From positions 33,872-97,871 of the forward strand of contig JADLHZ010000098.1 of the NCBI GenBank assembly GCA_020848545.1: 64,000 nt of DNA, in the 5' to 3' direction. This DNA is from Deltaproteobacteria bacterium (GTDB lineage: Bacteria > Myxococcota > JADLHZ01). This document shows, in pieces, positions 1 through 9,450 of this stretch. Position 1 is the stretch's first letter. The number at the start of each line of letters is the position of its first letter. A program made the translations under genes and the position numbers. The notes beneath the pieces are model-generated. The model was not told the origin of the DNA, ran no database searches, and saw only the letters and a list, made by a program, of their open reading frames with translations.

Positions 1-173
1 CGTGCGTCGGACCGGCGGTGAGCAACCAAATCTGCGGTCCCGCGAAAGGCGACTGCACGACGTTCGCCGATCGCCTGTGCGGGCTCGCGAGCAACGCGCG
101 CTGCGCCTCGAACTCGGCCGACCTCGGTGCGGGCAACAACGCCGGCGCCGACTGCCTCTGTCGCGATCCTTGA
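1..173 (+). CDS. C-terminal end of a Cys-rich secreted protein (partial)
   Basis: Reading from base 3, an open frame runs in from the window edge and ends at TGA 171-173. The visible 56 residues contain seven cysteines, including a final CLC motif, and are rich in Asn, Ala and Gly, which fits an extracellular disulfide-bonded tail like those of other Cys-rich lipoproteins in this window. The stop overlaps an ATG of the next frame (TGATG at 171-175), suggesting translational coupling. The function cannot be deduced from this fragment. Confidence rests on the clean frame, the Cys spacing and the tight junction with the next gene. Confidence 0.55.
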   Translation, partial: CVGPAVSNQICGPAKGDCTTFADRLCGLASNARCASNSADLGAGNNAGADCLCRDP

Positions 174-193
174 TGAGAGGCCTGCAATCGGTG

Positions 194-1378
194 ATGATGC
201 GTCTCGCTTTGTTTCGCGCCTTATTCATCCCTGTGCTGCTCGTTGCTGCCCCGGCGCTTGCGGGGCCAGACGCGCGTATCACGCCGGTCATTCGGCACAC
301 GGCTCCGAGCGAGATCGAGGCCATGAAGGGCGTACTCTTGCGTTTCGAGATCAGGGGCCTGCGCGTCGATGATCGGGTCAAGCTGATGTATCGGCTCGGC
401 GAGGAGCTCTTGTTCTACTCGCTCGATCTGTCGATTCCGCCCGGCGAGACCACGCACGTCGGCAAGCTGCCACCGAGCTTGTTTCCGCTGAGCGGCCGCT
501 ACACCTTCGACTACTACCTCGTCATCACCGACGCCCGCGGCGCCGAGGTTGCCGCGCTGCGCAGCCCGGACGATCCGATCTCCCTCCCGGTGACGCTGCC
601 GCCCGCAAACGTCATCGCCTACGAGAAGGCTTCCGACCTGTACAAGTCGGCGCGCTTCTTCGAGGCGCTGCGCGCAGCCGAAGCGCTGCGGCAGTCACAG
701 CTTCCGCCTGAGTTGGCCGCGCGAACACAGCTGCTGATCGCCATGATCTACGTCGCGATGGGCGACAACGACAATGCGACCCGCGCGTTTCAGGGCCTGC
801 TCGACCTCGATCCGAACTTGGAGCTGCCGGAGTATACGACGCCTTCGGTGCGCTCGTTGTTCGACAAAGTGAAGCGCGAATACCGCAAGGCGCTCGTCAT
901 CAAGCACCAGCCGCCAAGCGGCGTCGAAGCGATCAACGGGCTCGTGCTCGGTTTCGACGTCGGAAACACGCAGCCTGGCGATCGGGTCAAGCTGATGTAC
1001 CGCATCGGTGAGGAGCTCCTCTTCTACACGATGGAGCTGAGCAAGCCGGCCGACGCGGCGTCGCCGCAAGCGTACATCGCGAGCTTGCCGACGAGCATGT
1101 TCCCGGCGACCGGGCGCTATACTTTCGACTACTACCTGCAAGTGACCGACGCCAAGGGCGGCGAGGTCGGCGGGCTGCGCGGGCCAGACGACCCGTTCTC
1201 GGTGCCGGTGTCCGCGCCGCCCCCGGTGGTGACGCAGCCGCTGCACAAGAAATGGTGGTTCTGGACCTTGATCGTCGGAGCGGCCGCCGCGAGCGCTGTG
1301 GGCGTCGGTGTCGGCGTCGGTGTCGGCGGCCGGCCGGCGACCCTCACGCGCGGAAGCGCGACGGTGGTGTTCGAATGA
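194..1378 (+). CDS. Secreted membrane-anchored protein with a duplicated beta domain around a TPR-like linker
   Basis: The protein has about 394 residues and is of unrecognised family. It has a signal peptide (hydrophobic core FIPVLLVAAPALA), then a domain at about residues 25-136 that recurs at about 233-343. Both copies contain GDRVKLMYR-type or DDRVKLMYR segments, GEELLFY, and GRYTFDYYL. Between them lies a helical TPR-like segment (ARTQLLIAMIYVAMGDNDNA and following). The C-terminus has a transmembrane helix ending in alternating Gly-Val. Start choice: GAGAGG at 175-180 lies upstream of GTG 191, ATG 194 and ATG 197; an ATG at 173 overlapping the previous stop is also possible. Its stop overlaps the next start (ATGA), so the two are likely co-translated. 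A surface or periplasmic scaffold role is inference. Confidence 0.8.
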   Translation: MMRLALFRALFIPVLLVAAPALAGPDARITPVIRHTAPSEIEAMKGVLLRFEIRGLRVDDRVKLMYRLGEELLFYSLDLSIPPGETTHVGKLPPSLFPLSGRYTFDYYLVITDARGAEVAALRSPDDPISLPVTLPPANVIAYEKASDLYKSARFFEALRAAEALRQSQLPPELAARTQLLIAMIYVAMGDNDNATRAFQGLLDLDPNLELPEYTTPSVRSLFDKVKREYRKALVIKHQPPSGVEAINGLVLGFDVGNTQPGDRVKLMYRIGEELLFYTMELSKPADAASPQAYIASLPTSMFPATGRYTFDYYLQVTDAKGGEVGGLRGPDDPFSVPVSAPPPVVTQPLHKKWWFWTLIVGAAAASAVGVGVGVGVGGRPATLTRGSATVVFE

Positions 1379-1821
1379 GGTCGACAGTGCTCGTCGGCGC
1401 GTTGCTCTGCGCCTGCGGAGCGACCGAGGTTCACGAGGTCATCGTGCCCGTCCACAGGCTGGCGCAAGTCGATGCCTCACAGCTCGTCGGCTTCGAGCTG
1501 TGGATCCTCGATCAGGTCGGCCGCGACGACGCACCGATCGACTGTGCGCGCCTGCTCTCCCGCGCGCTGAGCCCGCTCGACGACAACGTCGTGCGCCTGC
1601 GCGATCCGATCGTCGGCGCGATCGGCGGCGAGGTGAAGATCGGGGACATCCTCGCGGGAGCACAGAACCGCATCTTCTACGTCGACGTGTTTGCGAACGA
1701 CGAGCTGCTCGGCGCGCGCGTCGCCGCGGGATGCACGCAATCCGTGACGATCGTTGGCGGCAAGGATACGCGCGTGGCGATCAGCTTGGTGCCGCCGCCG
1801 CCCCCAAGTCTTTCGCGGTGA
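1375..1821 (+). CDS. Small predicted lipoprotein, unknown function
   Basis: A 148-residue protein that starts with a lipoprotein signal: charged N-terminus, hydrophobic stretch, and a lipobox with Cys14 (LLCAC). The mature part is a mixed alpha/beta sequence without a domain I recognise; it ends in a Pro-rich tail (PPPPPS). The ATG overlaps the stop of the preceding gene by four bases and has no Shine-Dalgarno sequence of its own, so translation probably depends on coupling. The pairing with the duplicated-domain membrane protein suggests the two act together at the envelope, but this is inference only. Confidence 0.7.
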   Translation: MRSTVLVGALLCACGATEVHEVIVPVHRLAQVDASQLVGFELWILDQVGRDDAPIDCARLLSRALSPLDDNVVRLRDPIVGAIGGEVKIGDILAGAQNRIFYVDVFANDELLGARVAAGCTQSVTIVGGKDTRVAISLVPPPPPSLSR

Positions 1822-1949
1822 AATAAACCGCCTGTCACGTGTGACCTATTCCTGAAATACGAGGGTTCTTCGGGAGGGTCCTTGGGGCGAAAGTAGAGAT
1901 TCTGCCGAACATGCACTATTCTACTGATGAGTAGTCGAGGAGGTGCTGC

Positions 1950-2891
1950 ATGCTTCCCTACGGCATGTTCGATATTTCCCGGAGCGCGGACGAAGCGCGG
2001 CGCGCCGAGAAGCTGGCCAGCATCTATCACAAGGGCCAACAGCAGGCGTGGGAAGGTCGCCACGTGCTGAAGGAGCTCATCGAGAAGCACGGTGGCCTGC
2101 ACCTCGACCCGGCGCATCGCGGGCCGATTCGCCGCATCTTCTCCGTGCTCATGTGGGGCGAGCTGGCGGCCTGGAAGATCAGCGCGCAGCTGGCCGACGC
2201 GCTCGTGCCGCTCGAGGCGAAGATGGCGGCGACGAGCCAGGTGTTCGACGAGGCGCGCCATTTCTACGTGCTGCACGACTATCTGCAGGCGCTGAACAAT
2301 GTGCCGGCGAAGCCCGACAAGCACACAGAGACGGCGTTGAACCTGGTGCTGGAGACGCCGAACCTCGTGCAAAAACTGCTCGGCATGCAAATGCTCTTCG
2401 AGCCCACGGCGCTCACGATCTTCAAGATCGTGCGCGAGCTGAACGTCGAGCCGGTGCTGAGCGATCTGCTCACCTACTTCGAGAAGGACGAGGCGCGGCA
2501 CGTCGGCCTCGGCATTCAGGCGCTGCCCGAGCTCATCAACGAGCAGGGCCTGCGCGACGCGACGAGCACGATACTCTTTCAGCTCCGCGTCGTCGGCCAT
2601 GTGCTGCGCGCGCTGCGCGTGCTCGAGGACGACTTTCAGACGCTCGGCATGTCGAGCCGCGACGTGCTCGAGCGTGGAATCTTGAAGTTTCAGCTCTCGA
2701 ACGACGTGCTCCTGTCGCAGCTCGATCTCGATCTGCGCCCGGTGCAAGAGGTGGCCAAGCGTTCGATCGTCGCCGTCTGCGAGCTGATGTTCCCGCGCGA
2801 AGGCTCGAGCGGCACCGTCGACCGGCTCTTTGCCGCCGCGCGGACGCTCCGGCACGGCGCCGACTTCAAGGTCGACGCCGCCGCGGCGTAA
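1950..2891 (+). CDS. Ferritin-like diiron protein
   Basis: A 313-residue, mostly helical protein. Two ExxH motifs, E101-x-x-H104 and E181-x-x-H184, are each preceded by a Glu exactly 30 residues earlier (E71 in WGELAAW and E151 in LFEPTAL). That is the ligand set of a four-helix ferritin-like diiron carboxylate centre, as in oxygenases of the AurF and acyl-desaturase type. Oxygen-dependent oxidation of an unknown substrate, or iron handling, is therefore likely; the substrate is not deducible. The start is clear: GAGGAGGT at 1937-1944 precedes the ATG, and a small inverted repeat (CTACT-gatg-AGTAG, 1921-1934) lies just upstream. There is no signal peptide, so it is probably cytoplasmic. It stands alone between unrelated genes. 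Confidence 0.8.
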   Translation: MLPYGMFDISRSADEARRAEKLASIYHKGQQQAWEGRHVLKELIEKHGGLHLDPAHRGPIRRIFSVLMWGELAAWKISAQLADALVPLEAKMAATSQVFDEARHFYVLHDYLQALNNVPAKPDKHTETALNLVLETPNLVQKLLGMQMLFEPTALTIFKIVRELNVEPVLSDLLTYFEKDEARHVGLGIQALPELINEQGLRDATSTILFQLRVVGHVLRALRVLEDDFQTLGMSSRDVLERGILKFQLSNDVLLSQLDLDLRPVQEVAKRSIVAVCELMFPREGSSGTVDRLFAAARTLRHGADFKVDAAAA

Positions 2892-2959
2892 CCGGAGCCC
2901 GACAAGAAATATCCGCCAGGGTGTGACGGAGCGCACATGGGCGCACGACGTTGCGTCCT

Positions 2960-3433
2960 ATGGCAGCGGTCCAAATGCGCTTCGTCGACCAACTGCTCAA
3001 CGATCGGGCGGCGCTCGCTGTCTTGGCCGCTGAGCTGCGGATCGTCGCGCTGCCCGGGAGCTCGCCGCGGCCGGAGAGCGCCCGCCTTTGGTACCGCGCG
3101 CGCGAGCCGTACTACGAGCTGTTCATCGACGTGCAGAAAGGCGGCATTCATTGGTGGCAGCTCACGCTCAGGGGCTACGCGTGGACGTGGTCGCGCACGA
3201 CCGGGCGCGTGACCTGCGAAACCACGACCGAGACCGAGATCACCGATCGCGGCATCTCGGCGTCGGCGCTCCTCGGCCGCGTGCCGCCACGCGATCGGCG
3301 CCGCGCGCTGCTCTTTTGCGCCGAGCTGCTCTCGCTGCGCGACGAGCCGTTCATTCACCGCTGTGGCTCCATCGCGCGCGATGCGTTGGCGGCGATCGAC
3401 GCGCCCCCGATCGAGCTGCGGCCCGGGCCTTAG
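2960..3433 (+). CDS. Hypothetical protein, soluble
   Basis: A 157-residue protein of unknown family, with no signal peptide or membrane segment. It contains aromatic-rich strands around residues 45-70 ([22 protein letters not shown]) followed by a helical C-terminus, suggesting a small alpha/beta fold. Start is uncertain: TTG 2951, ATG 2960 and ATG 2975 are in frame and none has a strong Shine-Dalgarno sequence. The TAG stop at 3431-3433 interlocks with the reverse-strand TAA stop of uvrA at 3430-3432, so the two genes meet with a four-base overlap and no room for a classical terminator. Confidence 0.6.
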   Translation: MAAVQMRFVDQLLNDRAALAVLAAELRIVALPGSSPRPESARLWYRAREPYYELFIDVQKGGIHWWQLTLRGYAWTWSRTTGRVTCETTTETEITDRGISASALLGRVPPRDRRRALLFCAELLSLRDEPFIHRCGSIARDALAAIDAPPIELRPGP

Positions 3434-6279
3434 CTCGCCTTTTTTCGCTTCGCATCTCGCGCGAACAGCTCGGCCAAAAACGCACCGGTGTGGCTCTTTG
3501 AATTCTTCGCGAGCTGCTCCGGCGTACCGACGCCGATGATGATCCCGCCTTTGGCGCCGCCCTCCGGACCGAGATCGATCAGCCAATCGGCGCACTTCAC
3601 GACATCGAGATTGTGCTCGATGACGAGGACGGTGTTGCCGGCGTCGACGAGCAGCTGCAGCACGTCGAGCAGCTTCTGCACGTCGGCGAAGTGCAGGCCC
3701 GTCGTCGGCTCGTCCAAGATGTAGAGCGTGCGGCCCGTCGAGCGCTTGGCCAATTCGCGCGCGAGCTTGATGCGTTGCGCTTCGCCGCCGGAGAGCGTCG
3801 TCGCCGCCTGGCCCAAGTGAATGTACGTGAGGCCGACGTCGAAGAGCACGTCGAGCTTCTTCTTGATGTACGGCACCGCCGACAGAAACTCGCGTGCTTC
3901 GGCCACCGTCATGTCGAGCACGTCGGCGATCGACTTGCCGCGGTAGAGCACCTCGAGCGTCCCTGCGTTGTAGCGTTTGCCCGCGCAGACTTCGCACGTG
4001 ACGAACATGTCGGGCAGAAACTGCATGTCGATGCGCAGGATGCCGTCGCCTTCGCACGACTCGCAGCGGCCGCCCTTCACGTTGAACGAGAAGCGGCCGG
4101 GGCCGAAGCCGCGTGCTTTGGCCTCGGGCAACTCCGCGAAGAGATCGCGGATGTGCGCGAAGAGGCCGGTGTACGTCGCCGGGTTCGAGCGCGGCGTTCT
4201 GCCGATCGGCGATTGATCGATGTCGATGACGGAGTCGATGTGCTCGAGGCCCTTGATCGCGCCGTGCGGCTCCGGCTTTTGCGCCATGAGCTCGAGCTTC
4301 GCCGCCAACGCGCGGTACAAGGTGTCGAGGATGAGCGTCGATTTGCCGCTGCCGCTGACGCCCGTGACGCAGGTGAGGGTGCCGAGCGGGATCTCAGCGC
4401 TCACGTTCTTCAAGTTGTTGCCGCGCGCGCCCTCGATCGCGATCGCCTTGCCGTTGCCTCTGCGTCTTTCTGCCGGCACGTCGATGCGCCGCACGCCGCG
4501 AAGATATTGGCCGGTCACCGACTTGCCGTCGGCTTGAATGTGCGCCGGCGTCCCCGCCGAGACGACTTCGCCGCCGGTCTTACCTGCGCCCGGGCCCATG
4601 TCGATCACGTGATCGGCGGCGAGGATGGTGTCTTCGTCGTGCTCGACGACGAGCACGGTGTTGCCGAGATCGCGCAGGCGCTCGAGCATGCGAATCAGCT
4701 TCTGGTTGTCGCGTTGGTGCAGGCCGATCGACGGCTCGTCCAGGACGTAGAGCACGCCCATCAGCGCCGAGCCGATCTGCGTGGCGAGCCGGATGCGCTG
4801 GCCCTCGCCGCCGGACAACGTCGCCGACGCGCGATCGAGGCTCAGGTAGTCGAGCCCGACCGAGACGAGGAAGCCGAGGCGATCGACGATCTCTTTCAGG
4901 ATCTTCTGCGCGATCGCTTTGTCGCGGCCGTCGAGCGCCACCTTGCTGAACCATTGCAACGCATCGCCGATCGACAACGCGCAGAGCTCGCTCACCGGCT
5001 TCTTGTCGACGAGCACGCTCAACGACTCGGGCTTCAAGCGCGCGCCTTTGCACGCTTCGCACGGCGTGCGCGACATGTACTTCTCCGCTTCTTCGCGGAT
5101 GTTGTCGCTCTCGCTCTCTTTGTAGCGGCGCTCGAGCGTGTTCATCACGCCTTCGAAGGGCTTCTTGAATTTGTAGGTGCTGTCGTCGCCTTGAAACTGA
5201 AACGCGATCTCTTCTTCGCCGGTGCCGTGGAGGAGCTTCTTCCGGAAACTCTCGGGCAGCTTTTGCCACGGCACGTTCATCTTCTGCTTGTAGTGCTTGG
5301 CCACGCCCTCGACGAGGCCCATGTAGTACGCGGAGAAGCCCTTCGACCACGGCAGGATCGCGCCGTCGGCGAGCGTCTTCGTCGGATCTGGAATCACCAG
5401 CGCCACGTCGAAGAACATGCGCTCGCCGAGGCCGGTGCACGTCGGGCACGCTCCGGCCGGGTTGTTGAACGAGAACATGCGCGGCTCGATGTCCGGAAAC
5501 GAGAAGCCGCACTGCAAGCACGCGAACTTCTCCGAGAGCAGCTTCTCCTCGCCGCCTTGCGCGAAGAGCAAACGCACGAAGCCTTGGCCGCGCTTCAGCG
5601 CCGTTTCGACCGAGTCGGTGACGCGCTTCTGCAAGCCCGCCTTGATGACGAGGCGATCGACGTAGACGTCGATGTCGTGCTTCTTCTGCTTGTCGAGCGT
5701 CACTTCGTCTTCGCCGAGCTCGTAGTCGTCGCCGTCGATGCGCGCGCGCACGAAGCCGTCTTTCTTCAGCTCGAGGAGCTCGCGCTTGTATTCGCCTTTT
5801 CTCCCGCGCACGATCGGTGCGAGCAGCGAGAGCTTCGTGCCTTCGGGCAGCGAGAGGATTTGCTCGACGATCTGCTGCGCCGTTTGGCCAGCGATCGGGA
5901 TCGCGCAGTTCGGGCAATGCGGCTTGCCGATGCGCGCGTACAAAAGTCTCAGATAGTCGTAAACTTCGGTGACGGTGCCGACGGTCGAGCGCGGGTTCTT
6001 CGACGTCGTCTTCTGTTCGATCGAGATCGCCGGCGACAGCCCTTCGATCGCGTCGACGTCGGGCTTGCCCGACAGCTCCAGAAACTGCCGCGCGTAGGCC
6101 GACAGCGACTCGACGTAACGCCGCTGGCCCTCGGCGTAAATCGTGTCGAAGGCGAGCGAGGACTTACCGGAGCCAGAGAGCCCAGTGATGACCGTGAGGG
6201 TCTCGCGCGGGATCTCGACGTCGATGTTCTTCAGGTTGTGCTCGCGGGCGCCTTTGACCACGATGTACTGTGCTGCCAT
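3430..6279 (-). CDS. uvrA: UvrABC excinuclease subunit A
   Basis: A 949-residue protein that loads UvrB on damaged DNA in nucleotide excision repair. Two ABC ATPase modules are visible: Walker [10 protein letters not shown] near residue 34 and GVSGSGKST near residue 638, and signature sequences [12 protein letters not shown] and [12 protein letters not shown]. Zinc-binding Cys pairs are present (CLQC and CPTC, CEAC, CESC and CEVC). Length matches the family. The ATG at 6279 follows a TAAGGAA stretch acting as ribosome binding site. It is monocistronic and converges on the 2960-3433 gene with shared stop bases. No LexA-like operator was identified by eye. Confidence 0.98.
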   Translation of the reverse strand: MAAQYIVVKGAREHNLKNIDVEIPRETLTVITGLSGSGKSSLAFDTIYAEGQRRYVESLSAYARQFLELSGKPDVDAIEGLSPAISIEQKTTSKNPRSTVGTVTEVYDYLRLLYARIGKPHCPNCAIPIAGQTAQQIVEQILSLPEGTKLSLLAPIVRGRKGEYKRELLELKKDGFVRARIDGDDYELGEDEVTLDKQKKHDIDVYVDRLVIKAGLQKRVTDSVETALKRGQGFVRLLFAQGGEEKLLSEKFACLQCGFSFPDIEPRMFSFNNPAGACPTCTGLGERMFFDVALVIPDPTKTLADGAILPWSKGFSAYYMGLVEGVAKHYKQKMNVPWQKLPESFRKKLLHGTGEEEIAFQFQGDDSTYKFKKPFEGVMNTLERRYKESESDNIREEAEKYMSRTPCEACKGARLKPESLSVLVDKKPVSELCALSIGDALQWFSKVALDGRDKAIAQKILKEIVDRLGFLVSVGLDYLSLDRASATLSGGEGQRIRLATQIGSALMGVLYVLDEPSIGLHQRDNQKLIRMLERLRDLGNTVLVVEHDEDTILAADHVIDMGPGAGKTGGEVVSAGTPAHIQADGKSVTGQYLRGVRRIDVPAERRRGNGKAIAIEGARGNNLKNVSAEIPLGTLTCVTGVSGSGKSTLILDTLYRALAAKLELMAQKPEPHGAIKGLEHIDSVIDIDQSPIGRTPRSNPATYTGLFAHIRDLFAELPEAKARGFGPGRFSFNVKGGRCESCEGDGILRIDMQFLPDMFVTCEVCAGKRYNAGTLEVLYRGKSIADVLDMTVAEAREFLSAVPYIKKKLDVLFDVGLTYIHLGQAATTLSGGEAQRIKLARELAKRSTGRTLYILDEPTTGLHFADVQKLLDVLQLLVDAGNTVLVIEHNLDVVKCADWLIDLGPEGGAKGGIIIGVGTPEQLAKNSKSHTGAFLAELFARDAKRKKAS

Positions 6280-6445
6280 GCGTCATTTCCTTACTGGGCG
6301 CCCCCGCCAGAACGCAACGCCGCAGCCGCTTCGGCGATAACATCGATGCTGGGTGCGGTGCGTTCGTGGCGTTGCTCATCAACGCGATGGTGGCGATGGC
6401 GTCGACCCGGCGCTTCGGCATAGGATGCCGACCCGGAGTGTGCGG

Positions 6446-8566
6446 ATGACGTTGGGCGAGAAAAACCAATTGCGGGTCGTGAAGGTGGTCATCGCGCTCG
6501 GCGTGATGTTCGCCGCGTTTGAAGGTTGCAACTGTCCGTCGACGCGGTTGGATCCGCCGCCGCCGGGCGTCTGCGCGAAGGACACCCAGTGCACGGGCAA
6601 GGGCCAATCGTACCGCAAGGGCGTGTGCCTCACCGATCGCTGCGACAGCCGCGGCCACGGCGACGGCGACTGCTGCCCGGGCCAATTTTGCACGGTCGAC
6701 GGCCGCTGCGTCAGCAAGCACGAGCAGAGCATCTGCACCCAAGACGCCGACTGCGGCGCGCGCGAAGCCGGCCGTATTTGTCTAAAACGCCCGGAGCTCA
6801 ACGAGACACAGAACGTCTGCTCGTTTCCGATCCCGTCCGACACCGGTGCATGCCCGGTCACCTATCGCCTGTTCAACAAACGCTGCATCCGTGAGCTGCC
6901 GTGCAACGGCGGCTGCGCCGACACCGAGCTCTGCAACATCGAGACGAACGAGTGCGAAGCGATTCCGCTCATCCCCACCTCGAACCACGGCTGCGACAAG
7001 AGCTGCGACGCCGGCACGATCAAGACGCTCGCCGATCCGGACGGCATGATCTTCTCGCAGTGCTGTGCGCTCGCATGCTTGTGTGAAGCGCTGCCGCCGC
7101 TCTTCGAAGGCGTCTATGGCCGCTACGCCGACGCGACGGTGACCGGAAACGAGATCGTCGCGTCGAGCTACAACGCGACCTACGGCGATCTCGTCGTCTC
7201 GCATCACGACAAGATCACCGGCCAGCGCACGAAGCTCGAGTTCGTCGACGGCTTCCCGACCGGCGGCAAGCTCGGCGGCGATCCCACCGGCCCGCGCGCC
7301 GGCAAGAGCGATCCGGGCCCGGACGTCGGCTTCTTCACGAGCATCGTCGTCGGCGCCGATGGACAACCGCGGGTCGCGTACTACGACGTGGACAATAAGG
7401 ATCTGAAGTACGCCGAGCGCACGGCCGACGGATCGTGGGCGATCCACGCGGTCGACACCGCCGGAGACGTCGGTCTGTATACGACGATGGAGTTCACGGC
7501 GAATCGGCTGCGCATCGCGTACTTCGCGAAGGCCGTGCCCGGCGCGATGGGCGACACGACCAACCTGAAGTACGCCGAAGCGAAGGTGGCGAGCCCGCGC
7601 GCGGCATCGGACTGGACGATCGTCAACGCGACGCCGCCGCTGCCGGTGCGTAAGCCCTGCGGCGGCTCGTGCGTGACCGGCGACCTGTGCCTCTACGTCG
7701 ACACGCCGGCGCCGGCCACGTTTCAATGCGGCAAGACCGACACCGGCTGCGCAGGCACGGCGCCCGCCGGCAAGATCTGCGCGACGCCGAACGGCGGCAT
7801 GAAGGGCTACTTCGCGCAGGATCCGATCCCGCAGATCGAAGAGCTCGCGAACGGCGTCGGCTTGTTCCCGACGATGTTGCAGAAGGATGACAAGCTGCTC
7901 ATCGCGTACATGGACAACTACACGGGCCCGGCGACGGCGCCGCCCTTCGTGTTCAACAACGCGAAGTTGCGTGGGGTCACGGCTGTCTTGGCCGCGGGAG
8001 TCGCGGGCGCGTTCGCGGCCCCGGTGACGCTCGACAACGGCAGCACCTGCGGCACCGAGAAGCGCAGCGTCGGCGCGTTCGCGTCGATCAGCCAAGCGAG
8101 CGACGGGCGCATCGGTGTCGCCTACGCCGACGTGACCGATCGCGAGCTGCGCTACTACGGGCCGCCGCCCGGCGAGCTCTTCACCGATGACACCGGCTGC
8201 TTCGACACGACGCAGTTGAAGCACGCGAACAACCGCATCTTCATCGTCGACACTGGCGTCGACACGCTGAGCGCCGGCGTCACCTTCGTCGGCGCCGACG
8301 CGTCGCTCTACTTCACGCCGGCGAGCAAGCCGTACATCGCGTATCAGGACCAGACGCACTTGGACGTTCGCGTCGCCGGCCTCAAGAGCGACGCGACGTG
8401 GAAGCTCGACTACCTGAGCCAGGAAAAGGGCGACGCGTTCGAGACGCAGATCTTGAGCGAAGGCAACGTGACGTGGCTAATGAGCGTCCAAGTCGGCCGC
8501 GACGCCCTCGGCAATCCCACCGACAAGCTCGTCATTCGCCCGGTCATCTTACCGGCAGCCCCGTAA
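6446..8566 (+). CDS. Cys-rich secreted protein, probable lipoprotein, with propeller-like repeats
   Basis: A 706-residue protein from ATG 6446, which follows GGAG at 6434-6437; ATG 6425 is a weaker alternative. A hydrophobic leader (VVKVVIALGVMFAAF) ends at Cys28 in a weak lipobox. Residues about 40-220 are rich in cysteine in CxxDxxC-like arrangements typical of extracellular disulfide domains in this phylum. From about residue 220 the protein holds repeats of the type PRVAYYDVDNKDLKYA followed by GLYTTMEF, seen again as RIGVAYADVTDRELRYYG and as KPYIAYQDQTHLDVRVA, which resemble beta-propeller blades of surface proteins. A second Cys cluster interrupts the repeats near residue 405. The function is unknown; binding or structural display on the cell surface is inferred. 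Confidence 0.75.
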   Translation: MTLGEKNQLRVVKVVIALGVMFAAFEGCNCPSTRLDPPPPGVCAKDTQCTGKGQSYRKGVCLTDRCDSRGHGDGDCCPGQFCTVDGRCVSKHEQSICTQDADCGAREAGRICLKRPELNETQNVCSFPIPSDTGACPVTYRLFNKRCIRELPCNGGCADTELCNIETNECEAIPLIPTSNHGCDKSCDAGTIKTLADPDGMIFSQCCALACLCEALPPLFEGVYGRYADATVTGNEIVASSYNATYGDLVVSHHDKITGQRTKLEFVDGFPTGGKLGGDPTGPRAGKSDPGPDVGFFTSIVVGADGQPRVAYYDVDNKDLKYAERTADGSWAIHAVDTAGDVGLYTTMEFTANRLRIAYFAKAVPGAMGDTTNLKYAEAKVASPRAASDWTIVNATPPLPVRKPCGGSCVTGDLCLYVDTPAPATFQCGKTDTGCAGTAPAGKICATPNGGMKGYFAQDPIPQIEELANGVGLFPTMLQKDDKLLIAYMDNYTGPATAPPFVFNNAKLRGVTAVLAAGVAGAFAAPVTLDNGSTCGTEKRSVGAFASISQASDGRIGVAYADVTDRELRYYGPPPGELFTDDTGCFDTTQLKHANNRIFIVDTGVDTLSAGVTFVGADASLYFTPASKPYIAYQDQTHLDVRVAGLKSDATWKLDYLSQEKGDAFETQILSEGNVTWLMSVQVGRDALGNPTDKLVIRPVILPAAP

Positions 8567-8596
8567 TATCCTGCTCCGTTTCGTTCCCGGGGATCG

Positions 8597-8730
8597 TGTA
8601 CGTTCCCGAGCAGGAGCACGAGCACGTCGATGAGCACGTGAAGGGAAAAGCGTAGACGCTTGCGGGCTCGATCCTCCTGCTCGTGCTCGGATGCGTGCTC
8701 CTGCTCGTGCTCCTGCACGGGAACGTACAC
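8597..8730. repeat. Imperfect inverted repeat built from hexamers
   Basis: The sequence at 8597-8629 begins GTGTACGTTCCCG and continues into GCAGGAGCACGAGCAC. Its near-exact reverse complement lies at 8698-8730, ending in CGGGAACGTACAC. The arms are about 30 bp with few mismatches and are separated by about 68 bp. The arms themselves have a six-base periodicity (GAGCAC or GCTCGT units). The structure could form a long hairpin in RNA downstream of the 6446-8566 gene and may act as its terminator; this is inference. Confidence 0.65.
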
Positions 8731-8731
8731 G
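8674..8731 (+). repeat. 58-bp hexamer-based direct repeat, copy 1
   Basis: This copy starts CTCCTGCTCGTGCTCG and ends GGGAACGTACACG. It matches copy 2 at 9245-9302 at about 48 of 58 positions with no gap. Both have the same orientation and the same six-base periodicity. They bracket the transposase remnant, as flanking repeats would if they had recombined around or been targeted by the element. An inverted third copy forms the left arm at 8597. Confidence 0.65.
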
Positions 8732-8776
8732 CTTCTCCCCGGTCCTTTCTCCCCTGGTGTCGTGCCGGCGTGGTAT

Positions 8777-9220
8777 CTGCACAAATCCATCGCTCCCTTT
8801 CATGATGCGGCTTTCTAGTTCGGTGAAATTTCTTTGCGCTCGATCTTCCGGAACCCCTTTCGATCGCTTGCGCTTGGGCCCACGCCTCGGTGGCTCTGGA
8901 TCTTCATCGGGTCCGTCTTTTTTGCGCTGTTCAGCTTCGAGCGCGGCCTTGGCTTGCTTCATCTTCTCAAGCCGTCGCTGCTTGGTCTCCACCCAATCGG
9001 GCAGCTCATCACCGCGCTTGTCGCTGCCGTGCTTATCGTCGTCGCTACGATCCTCAGTTTCTGCACGATCGAACCACGCTTTGCTCTCCAATTCGAGCTG
9101 CGGAATTTTCTCTTTCATCCGGCCATAGCTCATGGCGCTGTGCTTGGATGCGCTTGCTTTGACCTTCGTGCCGTCGAGCGCCACGTGTCCGAGCTTGGTC
9201 AAGCCGGCCTTCTTCGGCAC
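8777..9220 (-). pseudogene. IS1182-type transposase remnant
   Basis: The reverse strand encodes about 148 residues that match the middle of IS1182-family transposases: KLGHVALDGTKVKASASKH, MSYGRMKE, RGDELPDWV, KAALEAEQRK and finally QRNFTELESRIMKGSDGFVQ. Family members are about 450 residues long. Here the N-terminal part and the DDE catalytic C-terminal part after SDGFVQ are missing, and the frame runs into hexamer repeat sequence on both sides. No terminal inverted repeats are visible. It is therefore a dead internal fragment and evidence of past insertion-sequence activity. The family name is from motif recall, not from a search. Confidence 0.8.
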
Positions 9221-9244
9221 GAGTTCATCCACGTCCACGACTTC

Positions 9245-9302
9245 CTCCTGCTCGTGCTCGCAAACGTGCTCGTGCTCGTTGCCGTGCACCGGAACGTCCA
9301 CG
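9245..9302 (+). repeat. 58-bp hexamer-based direct repeat, copy 2
   Basis: Begins CTCCTGCTCGTGCTCG and ends GGAACGTCCACG. It is the partner of 8674-8731 with about ten mismatches over 58 bp. The six-base periodicity is kept even where the units differ, which suggests expansion of degenerate hexamers and not a simple target-site duplication. Confidence 0.65.
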
Positions 9303-9405
9303 GATTTTTCCGGCGGGCGGGGGTGGGTTGGTGGGCCGTGAGCGCAGTGGTGCATTAGCCCGCGGGCCGTTACTGGTTACATGGACGGTCCGCTAGGCTC
9401 CCGCT

Positions 9406-9423
9406 CGTTCCCGTTCCCGTTCC
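9406..9423. repeat. CGTTCC hexamer run
   Basis: Three perfect tandem CGTTCC units at 9406-9423, preceded by the related CCCGCT. It belongs to the same class of short, six-base-periodic intergenic repeats seen at 33980 and 51521. Confidence 0.6.
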
Positions 9424-9450
9424 CATCTGATCGCGAGCGTCAGCGAGCCA

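Noticed and set aside
3613..6423. Plus-strand open frame of 936 codons opposite uvrA
   Set aside because: It is antisense to a clear uvrA gene and its Arg/Ala/Val-rich composition reflects the opposite codon positions; long shadow frames are expected in GC-rich DNA.
8597..9302. A possible CRISPR array
   Set aside because: The repeats are degenerate hexamers without constant-length unique spacers, and no cas genes are present.
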